A DNA stretch of 64,000 nt from Zonotrichia leucophrys gambelii (Eukaryota; Chordata; Aves; Passeriformes; Passerellidae). Positions 1 through 12,822 of this stretch are shown here, piece after piece; within the stretch, counting starts at the first letter, position 1; the number at the start of each line of letters is the position of its first letter. Below the pieces are notes generated by a model. That model made no database searches. It was not told the origin of the DNA and was given only the letters and a program-made list of their open reading frames with translations. The DNA lies in contig NC_088172.1 of the NCBI RefSeq assembly GCF_028769735.1, forward strand, positions 63,643,075 to 63,707,074, in the 5' to 3' direction. Made by a program: the position numbers and the translations under genes.

Positions 1-437
1 CAAATAGCTAACATTTCAAATTATTATTACCAATTATGTTGTCCCCAGCATGCAAAAAACTAGCTTTTACATCAGGTGTTAAAAATTAAACTAAACTGAA
101 TTTCAGAGTTTGGTTTATTAATTTTCAGTCCATACTAAAAGTGCATTTGCAGTCTCCATGAAGCCTCCATGGGTGGCTGTACAGAACACTGAGATTTTTC
201 AGGTAGGAAACGTTTCAAAATGATGGATCGAGTCTGGATGAGATTTTGCATTATTCCTATACTTATAAATATTTCATGATGTATCAACACCTCTAGGTGT
301 TATATGCCTGCCTGTATATTACTATCAAAGTGGCATATGTGGCAAGTTCAATGAAGGTGTCTGGAACAATCTGCTGGAATCCACAACAAATCACAATCCA
401 TCAACCATTTACATAGACCCAGTGACACAAAGCATAC

Positions 438-599
438 CTTAATCACCTGCTGATTCTGAGCTGCCAAGAGCCAGAGTGCCAGGCTTTGCACAAACACCAA
501 ACACATTAGAATGATGGCCTTTTCCTCAAAGCAACTTTTCTCTTTCAAACAACCAGCAAGAGCTAGGATAGAGATGAGGATGTTCAAAAACACAGTGGA
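438..599 (-). CDS. Possible internal exon coding two hydrophobic segments (unrecognised)
   Basis: On the minus strand this 162-base segment is open for 54 codons. An AG follows a possible branch site (taactaac) just upstream, and a good donor (AAG followed by gtatgc) lies at its end. The peptide has two hydrophobic stretches of about 15 to 18 residues, at residues 3-18 and 29-44, separated by a charged linker (CLKEKSCFEEK). That would fit two membrane helices. The upstream pyrimidine tract is poor, and T-rich DNA read by chance also gives hydrophobic peptides. The frame stays open for 29 codons past the donor. I do not recognise a family. It is either a membrane-protein exon or a chance ORF, and I cannot tell which. 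Confidence 0.18.
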
Positions 600-1796
600 C
601 TGGACATGGCATGTTAGTTACAGTTCTACAGTTTAATTAGTTACACGAGTAACTAATCTAAGTGGTGCCAAGAACACTGAGACATCACAGTGAATGAGCA
701 TTTTAAGATTTGTGGGAGGGCAATAAAACATGTCATTAGACTCCCAAGATCTCCATCCCTTGGAAGAGGAATCATGTAAGGTCAGAGATGCTATAAGAAT
801 AAGAATACAAGGGGCAAGTGATTGACACCAATGTGGTTTAACATCTAGTGAGGAAAGCCTTTCTTCTCACATTAAAAAAAAGAGACAAATACTGAGTAGA
901 GAGTTAAAGAATCTGAGTAGCCCTGACACTGGAAGCTAGCAGTTAATCTTGATGAGACAGAACAGAAGGAGTCAATGAAGGAAAAACAATGTGAAATGGA
1001 AAAAAAGACAGAAGTGCTCATTTTGAATGAATGAGAGTAGGACAAGACTGCTTTTGTCAAGTCATGGCCAGGGAAATTGATGATGAAGTAAGTGAGATGC
1101 AAGACTCCACATGAGTAATTTTTTAGCTGCATGGATAGCTGGGACAGGTTTTACCTCAAGGATACTGTGCAGAAAGAATCTACAAGAGCAGGCCTAAGCT
1201 GACTTGAAGAATGGCTGAGACATCCACAACAACACAAAAGGACACAGCAGACAGAATTCTGCATTAGGTCAAGTTGATGATGATGAAAGAGCTGTCAGAG
1301 AAAAAGGGCTGTTTATGGGCAGGAGGAAATGGATGTGGAACACAGAGGCTTATCCTTGAGTTCTCTTCATAAAGTGGCAATTGACACTGTAATTGCAGTT
1401 GCCTTTACTAAGGCTCAAGCAGTTTTATAGGAAACACGACCAGGGTAAAAAGGCAAAAGGAAACTAGAGGATATCTCCCCTCTACTTGTGATGTTGGGTG
1501 AAATTCATGTCAAGAGACATAACCAGCAAGGGTTCTTTCTCTTTTGAGCTCCAAAAAACATTGCTCTTCTGCCTTTTGACGAGATTCTGGGAGGTATCTA
1601 TGGGGGCTCTCTATGGCTCTCAGCACAACATTATTCTAAAGCTATTTATAGTGCTAACTGGAACTACAAGAACATGACTTTTCTTTATTGAGAGCTCTCC
1701 ATACATACAAAAGGCACATTCAGTTCCTGAACATTGTAGTCTAAATGAAAACATGTCTGTGTAAAAATAGTAAAAAGATTTTATATTAAACTCTAT

Positions 1797-1857
1797 TAAA
1801 AAAACCAAAAAACCAAAAAAACTAAAACAACCAAACCACAAAACCAAACCAAAACAA
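1797..1857. repeat. A/C-only low-complexity tract (CAAAA/CCAAA-like)
   Basis: About 60 bases are almost only A and C, with one T, in irregular CCAAAA and CCAAA units. This is a degenerate simple repeat. Confidence 0.75.
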
Positions 1858-2748
1858 AGTTCTGCAAAACCTCCTCAAAAGCATATTGGAATCAACACAG
1901 GAAGATGTCACCGTTTATATGCTTCCTGAAAACTGTCTATAGTTTTCAGGAATGCCCCTTGGTGAGTGAATTGTTACAAGTGGTTTAAAACACCCTGAGG
2001 TCAACACTATGATATTGGTTATTTCAAGGGAAATACCTGTAAGAACCCTCACACTGAAAGCCAAGAGAGTGAGACAGAAGCTAAAACGTTACACAGTAAG
2101 ACAACTATTGAGAAATGGCATAATCAAAATGTAACTTAGGATGGAAGGGCAACCATCACTAAGAAGAGATATTCTAGATGACTTCCTTTTAATAGGTGAG
2201 TCACATCAAGGTACATTTTCAGGAAACCATGTACTTATCTTCTCCCAGTACCTGGCACATATTTTAACTCTATTGACTAATCCTAAAAGTAGTTTTCTCT
2301 CACAAAAAAAAAAAAGCAAACAAAATGCAACAAAAATAGTCTGGCACAAACAACAGGGATTTTCATTATGACAATTAAAATGATTGAAAACTTTTGAGGC
2401 TTGCATAAAATGGCACTGTGAATCAAAGGCTTTGTTCAATATCCCCATTTTTTATTGAACTATTGTACAAACTAGGGAAAGTTCTTCTATATTTTGGTCA
2501 CTTGCTTCTATTTATATTTTGCCCCACAGGGGAGAAATGAGCTCTTCTCACTCAACATTGAGCTATTATTTTTTTCCCTTTTCTGAAGGCAATAGCTGCG
2601 CAGTGAACAAAAGAGGCAAGCAAAACTAAGTATCTTCTAATGATGCTTTGAGGACAAAAAGCAATGTTATTGTTTCACTCTTAGCAGAGCCTCATCTTTT
2701 TATTTGATTAATCATATTAATTCACAGTCATGCATTAATAACACTTCT

Positions 2749-2785
2749 TATATTTAAGAATATCGTTTAGATATTCTTAAATATA
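2749..2785. repeat. Perfect AT-rich inverted repeat, 16-bp arms, 5-base loop
   Basis: The arm at 2749-2764 is the exact reverse complement of 2770-2785, with a loop of gttta at 2765-2769. The arms are AT-rich (one C in the left arm, one G in the right). It could extrude as a cruciform or fold as RNA, but AT-rich foldbacks like this also arise by chance or by template switching. Confidence 0.75.
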
Positions 2786-5700
2786 TTTCTCTATATAATT
2801 CTTAGATTTAAGAATCTACTCCAGCTTTACTTCTCTTTTTCATTAAAAAGAATTTAAAAAGAAGTTTCCAGCCTGATAAGTTCTTGTTCTTTAACCTTGG
2901 TTGTTACATTTTAAGATGCCTACAGCCAACCTGTGGAACAAACCAAGGACTACAATGTGCCAATCAGTGACTCACATGAGGCTCCAGGGGGAAGGAGGCA
3001 CATAATCCTGTTTTCCCCACCTGACTGGTGTGCAACAGCAGACTGATAAGGGAGAAACTACAAAGAAAATGTGGACTAAAACTTTTGTTTCCCCTTGGCC
3101 TGCACACTAGAAAGTCACCTTCCCGAAACATCTGAAATCAAAACTCTTTTATTCTCCCCTTCTTGCAAGTCTCCCTAATCCTATAAATGCCTTCAACATA
3201 ACCTCAATTTCACAATTCAATTCCTTGCATTGTGTCTCTCTTCCCCATTCTCCTCAGGAGCCAAAAATCTCATGAAATAACTTCATATGGTTCCAATCAT
3301 ATGGTTGTCTCCCAGTGTGGGAAACATCATTTCTACTCCCTTATTTTAAAGCTCACTGATAACACTTGTTTGCTGCTCAGCACTATTGCTACATTTTTCT
3401 ATGTGAAAACAAGACTCGCTCCCAGAAGGAGACTTCACATATTCCCTTGTCAGATAACAATCTTCCCTACCTTGGAGACTAGCTAAAACTCCCAGGCAAA
3501 GTTTGAAGCTGGTAGTGCTTTTCCCTGGCACAAGCAACAGCAACTTGCTTCTCCAACCTTGCCCTCTCCTTTATAAAAAATACAATAGTATCTACAAACC
3601 AGCAATTAGCTCTCCCTCTTTAAATGTGATGTTTCATTCACTAGACAATGTTCTGGACCAGAACCACAGAAGCCCAAGAAAGCAATCCTCACAATCCCCA
3701 TCTAACTTTCAGACTTTTACATCTTCAACATCTGAAAAATTTGCTCTGGGCTGACATTTCTAGTATCTACTTTATAGCCACAGTCACGCTCTCTGCACAT
3801 CAGTCCTATCCAAAAGACATCCCAGTGCATCCAGACAGGACATGACAGTGCAGCACAGAGGTGTGGACATCACTTTCATGCAGCTCAGGAATGGGTGTTG
3901 GCAGTGGCTCTGCTTTCTACAGCATCCCAGGAGCCAGGCAAATATGCAGGAAGGGACAGATTTGAGGGAAAAGGTGATCAAAGCCTCCAAACCAGCCTCT
4001 AATGGGGTGGCTTTGGCACCCACATCTCCTCAAGACAGAGCAAATCTGGATGTGCAATAGACAGAGTACCTGGCACCAGATATCCTGTGTCCTTGTTGAG
4101 TGATCTAACCTCTACAATACTGCTGTGGAACACCCACCACAGTCTTAAATTGTGTTGGAATTAGGAGCTCTCACTTCTTGGCTTAGTGAGCAAAAAGAAG
4201 AACAACAGTTAAATTCTCTCCTTGTTCACAAATATCAGATGAGTCCTGGTGGAGAATCCCAAATACACTCAGACACCTTCTCATCTGAGATATTTAACAC
4301 TGGAGACGCCTCATGCCGAGTACAAAAAACACTTAGAGAATGGAACAGAAATGTAACACTGTGTTGGAAGGAAAAATGCCATGCTGCAAGGCAACCACTC
4401 CAACACTGCACAGCCTTCTTCAGACAGCTGCTGCCTGTTGCATGCTCCCTGCTTCTTTCACATCTCTGCTTGCCCATATCTGAACTTCCACTCCGGGAAC
4501 ACTTTCTGTGTTTCTGCATTTCTGTGGGTCTGGGAGCAGGGACAACAGGTCTTTATACTCCTCTCAGCTAAAAAACTTAACCCTGTTCTTCACTGTCTCT
4601 ACTTTCTCCCTCTCTTTCTCCTGTTATCTAGAAGGTAACGCTGCCACTCTATTACTTGGGGTAGCTCCAGGTAGTGTCTTTAGACAAAGACATTTTGTAT
4701 ATATTCATAATGAGGCTATATCACCAATTCTATAAAATGCATAATTAAGGAAAAAGGGTAAATATACTATTATGATGGATTCTAAGATTTCTAAGGAATT
4801 TTCTCAGACCTCACAAAAGCTATAAACTTAAACTACCTTCATATTGCTTTAAAAATTCCTTTCCATGCAGAATTTTTCATAGAAAGAAGCTAATAGCAAC
4901 AAATAAGAAATAATATTCATGTAAAAATACATGGCCCCCCACAGTAATCTCAGTAAACAAAAAAATAAAAGAATAAATAAATATCTGCCAATGTTTTCTG
5001 CCAAATGCGTTTTAAAAAATTAGGCTTATCAACTACACTCATTATCCACAATTTTTTCCACTCAGTAAAATTACTGCATTGAGAATACTGAAAGATTAAC
5101 ACTGAAATCTAAAACCAGTCTTCTAAGAACTGACATATTTTCTAAAAAAACTGTATCCTGATATAGCAACTTCAGGACAGAACTACCACCTTGTATTTTA
5201 TGTGAAATGTACATACTACCTGTCTGGTTTTTCCTTCCCAAAAGGCCTGTTAAAAACAATACATCTAGTGCTTAAAACCATCAATTGACATTTGATTAGT
5301 GTTATTAAAAAACAAGATACCACACAATATCAAACAATACTTCCGCCATTTTGTCTTCAATTCTCTAGCCATTTATTTTACCTGGTGCAGAACTTTAATC
5401 ACAGGCTGTCATCTTTTTACCAATATTCAATGTCACTATGTTATACTTAAATTATCTCCACTGGCAACACAAAATGATAGACTGCTGCAGCTGATGGCTT
5501 TCACTTTGATTCTTAACACAGGGTGGATGTAGGAATGGGACGAATATGCTGAATGCAGGAAATTCAGTAATTTACAAGGGAAGAAGGAAGGCATTTTGTT
5601 GAGAGCATTTATAATTCAATTGTGTCCCTATATTTACTTTGCAGTTTATTTTTACTGTATTACCCAATCTATAATGTAAAAAATTTACTACCTGCTTTCA

Positions 5701-8612
5701 GGGCTATTTATTTCTCTTTAAGAAAAGAAATGGTCCTCTGCCTTTACCTCCACTGAAACATCTATTACAAATAATCTATTCTAAGACTATAAAACTTAAC
5801 TTTGATAGATGAGGAGAAAGCTACCAGGGAATTCTTCTTATTCAGCAGTTCACATGAAGTCAGCTTCTCAACTCTAGTTTATCATTCACCTAATTCATAA
5901 TCTGGTAAAACACCCTTGAGTTTGGCAGTAACTCTGATAATTCAGTCTATATCCTGCTTGCCTTTGGCTCTTGCAATAACAGCAAAGCCCCACAATGTCA
6001 TTCATTTTGGCTGGATAGGAATTGCTGGAATGAGATATTTTTTATGCGCTATTTAATATTTGATCCCAAATTAGATTTAAAGGAGAGGCATGAATTAGAC
6101 TCCAGTTTTGAAAAACATGCATCTCAGTATTTACACATCCATCTAAGCTCTGTTCAGCTCAGCTCCTACAAAGGCCTCAACAATTTCTTGAGTTGAACCC
6201 CGCAAAGTATCTGACTTCTAGTGACCTCCTCTAAAACGGAAGTCAATCAAGTCACAACCAGTTCTAATCCAAGAGAATACATTTGTTTCTAAAAGTATGC
6301 CACAGGAAGAAAGCACAGCGTTTGCATTGAGGCCACATTCTCAGCTGCCACAAATCCACACTGCTGCAATAGCAGCAATGGCTATTTATACCAAGCAAAG
6401 AATGTGTTCTTATTTCAAAGCAATTAGAATAATGAGCCTCATCTCTTATTGTTAATTACATTCTCTGATCACAGTACAAAAAAGCACAGAGAAAGAATTC
6501 ACAATTCTCCTATCATTTTTATTCACCTCTGTTCTCTGATATAAAACAGTTTAAAATATACTTCTCTCTCTGAAAGCATGAGAGATTTAGACTTTCATTG
6601 TCAAGGGAATTTGGGGATGTGAATCATCCTGTGTGCCACTGACCAAACAGGAATTAAGCATACATAATGATCAAAAAACAGGGCAAAGAAATAACCTTTT
6701 AGAAGAGGCACAATTGGGAGAGGTGATATATTGTCATAATATAGGAATGTACCTTGAAATTCAGCTTTTGTAACCAGGAAGACACACCTGGAAAAAGGAG
6801 AGTGTTGGCCAAATCCTGATGTCAATAGCCACGTGCTTAGGGAGTTCCTCTGAAACATCCAAGGGCACCATATGACCTGCTGTAGTGGCAGAGTCATACA
6901 GACTCAGGAGCCAAATCCTGTTCTGGTTCAAAAGGAGCAAGAGAGAAAGGGCAAGGTCTGCAGATCCTCCCTGGCTCGACCCTGCTGGGTACAAACCCCT
7001 GCACTGCTGCTGACAGAACACTCAGAACGGCTGGGCTGTGTGTTGTCTCCCCAGACTAGCACAGCACATTCCCAGTAGTAAGCACCTTAACTAATGAAAA
7101 CTTCCAAATGCTAGCAGGAAAGACTGTCCCAGCTGCATGCAAAATAGTTATCCTACATCTTCATACTCCTGCTATGCAGATGGCAATGCTTTATTTTCTA
7201 CTGGTTTAATTATCATTGTTTCTATCTAACTGGGCAGCCAGGGCTTTGTGCAAAGTATCATCCAAAGACAGAGCAGGAGGATTTAGCAGCACTGCTGGAT
7301 AGCAGGCAGATCGTGTCAGGCATCCATCCTCATCTTCCCTGACTGCTCCACACCCATGATACTGTTGATGACAATCCTACTCAGGACAGATGACAAAGCC
7401 TCTGTAATTGCACAAACTGGTTTCAAATCTTGTCTTCAGGGATGCATTAGAAAACATGGAAAACATGGAGCATTAGGAAAAGGCACATCCACCCAACACT
7501 TTTCTTGCCAAGTTCAGAAGGGAGCAGGTGTTTTTCACTACATGTATTCACTTACATGCAGCCACCAAGAGCACCTGGTAAGAGAGCAAAAGCTTAATGC
7601 CACGGACCCAGAGGTGACAAACAGCTTTGCTATCCCTCCGTCCCCTCACAGTCGTATCTTCACAGCTAAGATGGGTTGAGGTTTGCATGAAATCAGCTCA
7701 CAGAGAAGTCAACAGCCGGGCAGAACTGGGCAAGCACAGGTGATGCTGAAGGGCAAAGAGAAGCACTTTGAAGAATTTACAGTTATTTTTCTCAGCAAGA
7801 CTGAGAAAAATCCCATAAAATTACTGGAGATAGTCCTCTGTGTAAAGGGATATTTTTAATCAATTTCTCAAACTCGGTCCCTAGTTTTCAGACTGCCTCT
7901 CATCTAACACTACTATATTCTGCTGCATGTTTTCCTTATTATTTGAAGGGAATGATGAAACCACTGTCCTTTAGGTTGACAGAGTGCCCAAATTTAACTC
8001 CTCAACAGCCACAGCACACTGCAAATACATCCTCATATTGTTGATCTTGGATCTTCCTTTCAAACTCCCTCTGAAAATTCTAGGATGAGGTCAGTAGCTG
8101 AACAATCTTTGTGAAGCACAGTGGAGCTGTTATAAAAAATATTATGTCATAGTCAGAGCATTTATGCATAGGAAATGGAAAAATATTAAAAACAAACCAC
8201 CAAAGCTAATTTTATCAATCTTCCCTCCATTAATGCAAACATACATTAGCATCAGTATCTTCAAGAGAAATTGTACAGGCTTCCAGGTCAAAAAGCCAAG
8301 AACCTACTCTGGGGAAGAGGAAGGATCCATGACTGCTGTCAGTCATGGTAGACATTCACCACTCATAAAATGGGATCCTCTCCACATTGAAAAGTATCAC
8401 TAATTAACAAACAAAAAAATTATTAATATGGATTTTAAACTCTTCATAAAATTTATATAATTCAAGCAAGAAGAGCACAAGAGATTAGGGGAAAAGATAC
8501 GAAAAAATTTACTTTTGCTCCAAAACAGGGAAATCTCAGCACACCAAAGCAGCAAAATGATATAGAAGTACTTACTCTTAATGAGGCAGGAGTTTGCAAC
8601 AGAGAGAACTAC

Positions 8613-9207
8613 TGTGTGCTGGTTTTAGCTGAGGTCATTTTCTTCACAGTGGCTGGTATGGAGCTGTGTTTTGGGTTTGTGCTGAACACAGGGTTGATGA
8701 TACAGAGATGTTTTTGTTATTGCTGAGCAAGCCTTACAGAGCCAAGCCCTTTTCTGCTTGTGGTACTGCCACACTGGCAAGGAAGTTAGGGGTGCAGGGA
8801 AGGTGGGAGAAGACACAGCTGGGGCAAGTGACCCAGGCTGTCAAAAGGAATATTCCAGACCATCTAACATCATGCTGTATATGTAAGTGGGTGAAGAAGG
8901 AGGAAGTGGGACATGTTTGGATTGGTGGCATTTTCCTTCCCAAGTAACTGCTCTGCGTGAGAGGGCCCTGCTCTGCTGGGAATGGCTGAACACCTGCTTG
9001 CCCATGGGAAATGGTGAATTAATTCTTTGTTTTGCTTTATTTGTGGGTGTGGCCTTCACTTTCTCCAATAAACTGTCTTTATCTCAACCTGTGAGTTTTC
9101 TCACTTCCACCTTTCCTGTTTTCTCCCTGATCCTGCTGCTGGATCGGTGAGCGAGGGGCTGGGCAGGGCCTGGCTGCTGCCTGGGGTTAAACCAAGAGAT
9201 TGTGACA
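8613..9207 (+). mobile_element. Solo LTR of an avian endogenous retrovirus (first LTR)
   Basis: The segment opens with a TG-rich end leading into a tgctggttttagctgagg-type start and closes near a ggggttaaacca end. This matches my recollection of a common avian ERV LTR family of about 600 bases, possibly ERVL-like. Inside are a TATA-like element near 8876 and an AATAAA poly(A) signal near 9065, in the order expected for U3-R-U5 on the plus strand. No gag, pol or env relic lies on either side, so it is a solo LTR left by recombination. The exact ends are uncertain by several bases and I see no clean target duplication (actac before and ctaat after do not match). Short open frames inside it are not genes. 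Family assignment is from memory. Confidence 0.8.
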
Positions 9208-10361
9208 CTAATGAATTTCAGCAAAGTGGTGAACTGCAGCTCTGCAGGCACCACTGACCAGCACCAGAACAATGCAGCATAGGAAAAGAGCATACAGAAT
9301 AAAACAAAATCCTGACAAAATGCACAATTGCGAACCGGCTCGAGAGGCTGTGAACTGTCATCATATTTCCTTTTCAAGCAAGGGCAATACTTTCTGGTTT
9401 TAGAAGGGGAGAGGCCTTGCCTTCTGACAATTTTTGCTATGCTAAGAATAAAATGAATGGAAGACACAGAGCCTAGAGGAAAAAAGGGCAAGATTTTCCA
9501 TGAATAAGCAGCAAAATCCCCTGTCACCTTGTCTTTGACAATGCTGCACACTAACTACTGATGTTAATTCAGTAACTTGGAAAAAGTCCTGGATGAAACC
9601 TGAATTAATATGGACTGGGAGTTAGTAAAGGCTGTTCAACCATGTGCTTTGCTTTTTCTAAAGCTCTGAGGCACTGGAAACTGGCCTCAAATCTGACCTT
9701 TTCTTTTTTTTTTTTTCTAAAAGGATCTAGTTTCAATGCTGAGAATAGCTAGAAAGAACAGAGCTTTCTGCTACTTCTTATCAAACAGTATGGTCACGTG
9801 CCACAGTTCCCCCAACTCCCAATTAAAAATCAGTATTTGTGACCCAGCATCTCTGAACAGGCACAATACAAAAACAAAAAAAGGACAATAACAATTTCTG
9901 AGTTCTTAATTCTTGCGTCCTTCTTCCCTTCTTATCATCTCATACAGAAGCAAGTCTTTAAAAAATGTTATATGTAACACATATACGTTGGTGCAATAAT
10001 AATTGTCTGCTAGGACTTAAAGTGAAAAGGTAAGTTTTGTGTTATGTCCTCTTTCCCCAGAGTACTGTGGGGTCCAAAAGCCTACCTACCTCATCCCTCC
10101 TTTCTGCAAAAATCTCCTTCCATACCTTAAACCAGCAGATGGTTCCTTAGTATATAAAACAACATTCTCCTCCTCTTGTAGCAAAAAATTAATTTTATGA
10201 CTGCAAATTCAGAAGATTCCTGCTACTGACACAAAAGGCGTGGTGGGTTCCATCAATGCAATTATCTCCTATCTTGCAATTGCCATAGACAGAAATGGTA
10301 TTGGGGGTGTTTTTCTCTTTGGTTTTTGCTTTGTTTGTTTTTTTTAAATATCTTTTCTTAC

Positions 10362-10427
10362 TTGGTGCAGGAAGCAGATTGCATTCTTTGCCCTCCATTT
10401 TTACTGCTCGTGCAACCTGCATTTCAT
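10362..10427 (-). CDS. Possible small internal exon (unrecognised)
   Basis: This is a 66-base minus-strand segment preceded by ctatctacag and followed by a good donor, gtaagaaaag. Only one phase is open: two bases complete a codon, then 21 codons follow, and one base is left over. The peptide begins EMQVARAVKMEGKEC and is charged, which is unusual for chance T-rich frames. Its entry phase matches one open reading of the segment at 11766-11854. I do not recognise a protein family. Confidence 0.2.
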
Positions 10428-11765
10428 CTGTAGATAGGTATTAGTTCTGCCAGGGCTGAGAGACAAGTTCAAGGCTGGGAACAGAGTTCCATCCTGGCAC
10501 AGACATGAGTTTATCAAAGGATCTCCACTAGCACATGGCACCAGATAACACTGATGATAAAACACACATTATGCTGCAGAAACATGATTAGAAACTCTTA
10601 TCTGCTGCACTTCTATAGCGACGATTTCCTTTTCCATGCCCTGTGGGCATTAGCTACACTTTCCACAAGCAGAAATGAAAGGCAGAGTGAAGATTCCCCC
10701 CTTTCTTCCAGACCCACTTAATCTAGGCTAACCCACTTCTGTGAAGCAATACCATCAAATTTCTTCTGACATTATTTAAATTTACTAAGAGTTTCCAAGA
10801 TGCTATACTTTGTCAGGAAAATGCAAACATTTCCAAACATATTGCAAGTGATTGTGAAGAGAAAAAGGATATTTGGTGAGAACCTGCACTGTGGTCATGT
10901 AGAATAAAACAGATTGAAAAGTAATTGAATGTGTTTTGAAGGTGAAAACAGGGTTTCTGTGAAGAAAGTGCTTTATTATATTCCCACTATCCAACTTCCC
11001 CCTGCTCCACGAAACACAAAAGAGATAGGCAAAAACAGGTGTCCTAAGGGATAAAGTTGGAAATAAAATAAGGTAAGAATAAAATGCACAAAGTGGAAAT
11101 GAGACAAGTCCAAGACAGAGGAGCCACAATAAAGGGAAGAGCAGGGGGAGAATCAGAAAGTCCCCCTTCTAAGACTGCTAACATCAAGACAGAGGAATTA
11201 AAGAAGAGCAAAAAGGAAAGAGCACAGTGCTTAAAGCAGAGGGGAAAATAGAACACGAAAGAATACTTAAATTTTTCTTGTTAATTGGATTCACCACTGT
11301 GAAACTTTCCTAAACTATTAAAAAAAACCAGGACATATCTCCCAAATAAGACTGGGCCAATATAGGAACCAAAAATCACCTGTAAATTATTAACTAACAC
11401 ACTTAGAAATTTGCTTTTCAATATTCACAGCTCCTTTTCTTTGTATTTTGGGGAAGTAAACTTCCCTCACTACAACAGTACCAAGAAATCAGTGGGATCT
11501 TGCCAAATTTCCCCTCCCCTATAGAAACACATTTAAAATGTTACTTTCATTTACAAGTTCCTATGTTTTTGCCACCAGTTATATGGCTGAAAGTCATAAT
11601 CCTTTGATTTGTAGTATCATAACATTTCCCCAGCAAAGCAAGTAGTATAACAAGAGCTTATGTTTTCAGGCTGGAAAAAAAAATACCAGGAAAACACGAG
11701 CCTGTAAGAAACAATAGCCCTGTTTTCATGACAGCCTCTATTATGTAGACAGAAAAATAAGGTAC

Positions 11766-11854
11766 CTGAAACAAAGCAGCTGTATTGTTCACAACAAGGA
11801 GAAAGGATTGTCCAAAGTAAAGTGTTTGATTGTTCCCATGAGGGTTTGGTGACA
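11766..11854 (-). CDS. Possible internal exon (unrecognised)
   Basis: This is an 89-base minus-strand segment preceded by ttcacattgcag and followed by gtacctta, both usable splice sites. Two frames are open. One enters with two bases and gives a peptide containing YFGQSFLLVVNNTAALF with an N-glycosylation-like NNT. The other enters with one base, leaves one base, and fits the phases of the segments at 17181-17241 and 10362-10427. Which frame is real, if either, cannot be settled from one genome. No family is recognised. Confidence 0.22.
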
Positions 11855-12573
11855 CTGCAATGTGTTCTTCACATTACTGAAACATGAGAAATTATTTGGT
11901 AGTGGTTGAAGGCTTTTTGTGTACCTACTAGTATGATAAAACTACACAGTATGGTCAAGAGAAAACTGTTTTACTCTAAAGAACAGCAAATCACAATTAG
12001 GCAGAATACCTTCAAATGTCACTGGAGAGTGCACAGATTTCTTCCAAATATATGGATCTGGCAAGTTATGTACATATTCACTTCATGCAGCATCAATTTC
12101 TAAACATGTTCCAAATTTTCAGTGCTTTAGTTAATCACACCAAGCCTAGTCCTGCAGGCCTTTGTTGTAACAGAAGGCAACACAAGCGATTCCACTGCCA
12201 TCCAAGGGCATTTTTTCATGAAGAAAAGGACCTCTCATAAACAACAGCCTGAAGTCATAAGCAAACAACACACTGGGGAACACTACGCCTATATAATCAA
12301 TGTTAAATTAAACCACAAAATATTCCATACATACAGGAACAACAGAGAAAGAGCTACAAATCTGCAAGGATACACAGTCCTTTTGATGTGAGACTATTTA
12401 TAGACCATCAGCAGTGTGAAACACTGTCCTTTTAGTGTGCTGTGCTATTCAGAGCATTCATACCCAGCTCTGCTCCCAAAACCATTTCTGAAACTTAGTA
12501 TTTTATAAAGGAGACGTGAGGCATGTGGTATGTAAGCTAACAGTGAATAATAAGGAAAGACAGTAACCTCTAA

Positions 12574-12822
12574 GACTGTTCGTTTTCATGTAAACTGGAA
12601 GGTGATGTGGTGGCATTTAATCCTGACCTGTCCTCTTATGGAATGGGACCCTCAGAATATCTTATGTCTCGCCTGAAGGGGCAAGATCTCAGTGAAGATG
12701 ACATCCTCAAATGCATTAAAAGCACTGCCTGCATGAGAAACCTTGTTTCTGATAGAGAAAATGTGCATGCCCTTAGCAGTCTGAGCAACCAGGCTGCAGC
12801 CACATTTGTTCTGAATTAGGCA
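12574..12822 (+). CDS. Coding-like ORF of about 82 codons (hypothetical; exon or retrocopy)
   Basis: The frame is open from just after a TAA at 12571 to the TAG at 12820-12822. From about 12602 the sequence is visibly richer in G and C than its surroundings and uses varied codons, giving a mixed-charge peptide that starts GDVVAFNPDLSSYGMGPSEY and ends in FVLN. No ATG stands at the start, but a gaag acceptor-like AG precedes GTGATGTGG at about 12601. This would fit a terminal exon, or a fragment of a processed retrocopy inside an intron. I see no poly(A) tract right after the stop and I do not recognise the protein. Confidence 0.3.

Larger units (their letters stand above)
1..8612. other. AT-rich unique sequence, no confirmed gene
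   Basis: This stretch has no long open frame and no RNA gene that I can see. All frames are short and interrupted. It holds an A/C-only tract (1797-1857), an AT-rich foldback (2749-2785) and one weak candidate exon on the minus strand (438-599), each listed separately. A 35-base minus-strand segment at 6753-6787 also has splice-like flanks but is too short to judge. The rest looks like intron or intergenic DNA. Confidence 0.6.

Noticed and set aside
4152..4571. 139-codon plus-strand ORF
   Set aside because: No domain, no splice support and a chance-like composition.
9084..9551. Longest ORF of the window (minus strand, 155 codons)
   Set aside because: Its first part is antisense to the solo LTR and it shows no protein motif.
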